From Actinophytocola gossypii (lineage in GTDB: Bacteria; Actinomycetota; Actinomycetes; Mycobacteriales; Pseudonocardiaceae): DNA of 64,000 nucleotides. The notes beneath the pieces were generated by a model, which saw only the letters and a list, made by a program, of their open reading frames with translations, was not told the origin of the DNA and ran no database searches. The position numbers were made by a program, and so were the translations under genes. The stretch lies in NCBI RefSeq assembly GCF_025165815.1, contig NZ_JAFFZE010000006.1, positions 1-64,000 of the forward strand. The letters run 5' to 3'. This document shows positions 62,441 through 64,000 of the stretch, in pieces (position 1 is the stretch's first letter; each line of letters opens with the position of its first letter).

Positions 62441-62605
62441 CGCCTGGCCGGCTGCCCTAATCTCCCTCGGAGAGTACGGTCCAGCCGCCCGCTCTGCACG
62501 AGGAGGATGTCCAGTCACGCTGCTCGTGAACGACGGGCCGCAGCCGGAGTGTCGGCGCGCGACCACGATGGCGACGATGGCGTTGACGACACTGCGGGAG
62601 GAATC

Positions 62606-63125
62606 CTGAGCACGCCGAGCAGACCGCGCAAGCCCCTCCGCCGCACGGCGTGGGGTTGCTGATCGCCGGCCTGGTCGGACTCGTGCTCGTGGTCGGCGCC
62701 GGGCTGGTCGTGTCGGCGAACAGCCCGAGGCGGGGCCAGGCCACGAAGCGACCTGGCCCGCCGGGGAGACGATGACCTTGTATCCGGTTCCACTGCGGGG
62801 CGACGGCGACAACGACGTGGCGCACTGCCGGCTCAGGTCCGACAACGAGCCCACCTGGCGCGACCTCGACGTGCCGGTCTGGGAACCGCGGACGCCGGAC
62901 TTCTCCGGCGATGCCGTGATCAGCTGTGACCTGGCGGTCACGGTGCAGACCGGGACCGTCAGGTCGATCTCCGAGATCACCCGGCAGGGGCCGGCGATCG
63001 GCGTGCCGTTGGCCATGGCGGTGATCGGGGGCTTCCTGTTCGTCCCGCGGTTCGTTCACGCCATGGCGCACGTCTCCAACCCGCGCTGGGTCCGGCGGCT
63101 GCTGAAGCTCCCACCACCTCGCTGA
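62606..63125 (+). pseudogene. Frameshifted copy of the downstream membrane protein gene
   Basis: Sequence matching the gene at 63205 is present in three frames: RPRKPLRRTAWG (62606 on), then LLIAGLVGLVLVVGAGLVV (62656 on), then EATWPAGETM and the rest, including DFSGDAVISCDLAVTVQTG, to a stop at 63125. Two one-base losses, one in a GGGG run near 62653 and one between 62700 and 62745, explain it. GGGAGGA precedes the start position, but the start codon reads CTG. It is a dead or sequencing-damaged tandem paralogue. Confidence 0.7.
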
Positions 63126-63204
63126 GCGCGGTGCGGGACTGGTCGGCCGCACCCCGGTTGCTCCAGGTTCGACCTCATCACGGTTCGTGACCTGGGGGGA
63201 ACCG

Positions 63205-63711
63205 ATGACCAGAACCGATCGCGGACGGGCGCGCAAGCCGTTGCGGCGTACCGCGTGGGGGTTGTTCCTCGGCGGGTTGCTCGGGCTGGTGCTGATGGTC
63301 GGCGCCGGATTCGTCGCGTCGGGTGGGCCGCCGGCCGGGCCGGGGTCGGAGGCGACCTGGCCCGCGGGCGAGACCGTGGCGTTCTACCGCGTGCCGCTCG
63401 CCGAGAACGGGGACCAGGGCACGACCATGTACTGCCGGCTCACACCGGACGGCGAGGAGACCAGGACCGACTACGACATCCCGGTCCACCGGCGGGTGAC
63501 CCCGGACTTCTCCGGCGACGCCACGATCACCTGCGACCAGGAGGTCACCCTCGTCACCGGTGAGACCAGGCTGACCGTGTCCGAGGTGAGCAGGGGGCCG
63601 TGGCTCACGCTCCCCCTGCTCGCCATCGTGGTGGGAGTCCTCTGCTTCTTCCCGCGCTTCCTGCTCGGCTGGAGCAGGCTGGCGAACGGCAGGTCCCCGT
63701 TCGGTCCCTGA
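63205..63711 (+). CDS. Two-pass membrane protein with small extracellular domain, unknown
   Basis: About 168 aa. Basic N-terminus (RARKPLRRTAWG), helix 1 (~19-42), an outer domain of ~85 residues with two cysteines (MYCRLTPDG, ITCDQEV) that could form a disulfide, then helix 2 (~133-152) and a short tail. The cysteine pair spans DFSGDATITC, shared with the decayed copy upstream. I do not recognise a family. ATG 63205 has GGGGGGA 4 nt upstream; GTG 63187 is less likely. It is convergent with leuA with a 1-nt gap. Confidence 0.65.
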   Translation: MTRTDRGRARKPLRRTAWGLFLGGLLGLVLMVGAGFVASGGPPAGPGSEATWPAGETVAFYRVPLAENGDQGTTMYCRLTPDGEETRTDYDIPVHRRVTPDFSGDATITCDQEVTLVTGETRLTVSEVSRGPWLTLPLLAIVVGVLCFFPRFLLGWSRLANGRSPFGP

Positions 63712-63712
63712 C

Positions 63713-64000
<288 letters not shown>

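Overview
The window is very GC-rich, with GTG and TTG starts and strong third-position G/C. It looks like chromosomal DNA from an actinobacterium, most likely of the order Pseudonocardiales. Supporting genes are a two-domain geosmin synthase, a thioester surface protein with an LAxTG-type sorting motif, AfsR/SARP and XRE-TPR regulators, the pca fusion pcaL, and a conserved core block: prephenate dehydrogenase, tadA-associated gene, tadA, tRNA-Ser, SRP RNA, dnaX, ybaB, recR and leuA. The order of that block recalls the tyrA-to-leuA stretch of mycobacteria. I see no insertion sequences, phage genes or CRISPR arrays. Many genes start directly at a TANNNT box plus 6-7 nt, which suggests leaderless transcripts.

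Layout. 0-6.2 kb: an anion symporter and a very large secreted nuclease/nucleotidase. 6.2-15.2 kb: a regulatory area with a recombination-type ATPase, a pseudokinase, a Nudix hydrolase, a tiny secreted peptide next to an XRE-TPR regulator, a SARP regulator, a LysR regulator and a methyltransferase. 15.2-18.9 kb: a TerY-like vWA, PP2C and kinase triad, a small membrane peptide sharing the triad's upstream element, and a protein with a tRNA-guanine-transglycosylase-like zinc site. 19-27.7 kb: a sugar-uptake locus resembling the xylobiose (bxl) systems, with binding protein, two permeases, LacI repressor, divergent GH3 glycosidase, Gfo/Idh oxidoreductase and a PmoA-like protein, plus clear operator palindromes. 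The transport ATPase is missing and is presumably a shared one encoded elsewhere.

27.8-38.4 kb: a SEC-C protein, a membrane-anchored GH31 enzyme with the residue set of sulfoquinovosidases, PIG-L/pcaB/pcaL, an MFS exporter, a long intergenic hairpin, a lipoprotein-like membrane protein, a thioester adhesin and a glycolipid-binding-family protein. 38.5-45.5 kb: tyrosine biosynthesis, an amidohydrolase, tRNA editing, a LuxR regulator beside tandem RibD-like reductases, two tRNA-Ser genes and small proteins. 45.5-52.4 kb: a PMT/ArnT-type glycosyltransferase, an MMPL transporter, an esterase and geosmin synthase. 52.8-56.6 kb: SRP RNA divergent from dnaX-ybaB-recR-kinase. 56.6-62.4 kb: a complete five-gene peptide ABC importer. 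62.6-64 kb: a decayed and an intact copy of a small membrane protein, then the 3' end of leuA.

The most unusual points are the XRE-TPR receptor paired with a secreted peptide, a 44-nt upstream element duplicated around the TerY-P triad, the QQRWY-bearing GH31 enzyme and the pervasive leaderless start pattern.
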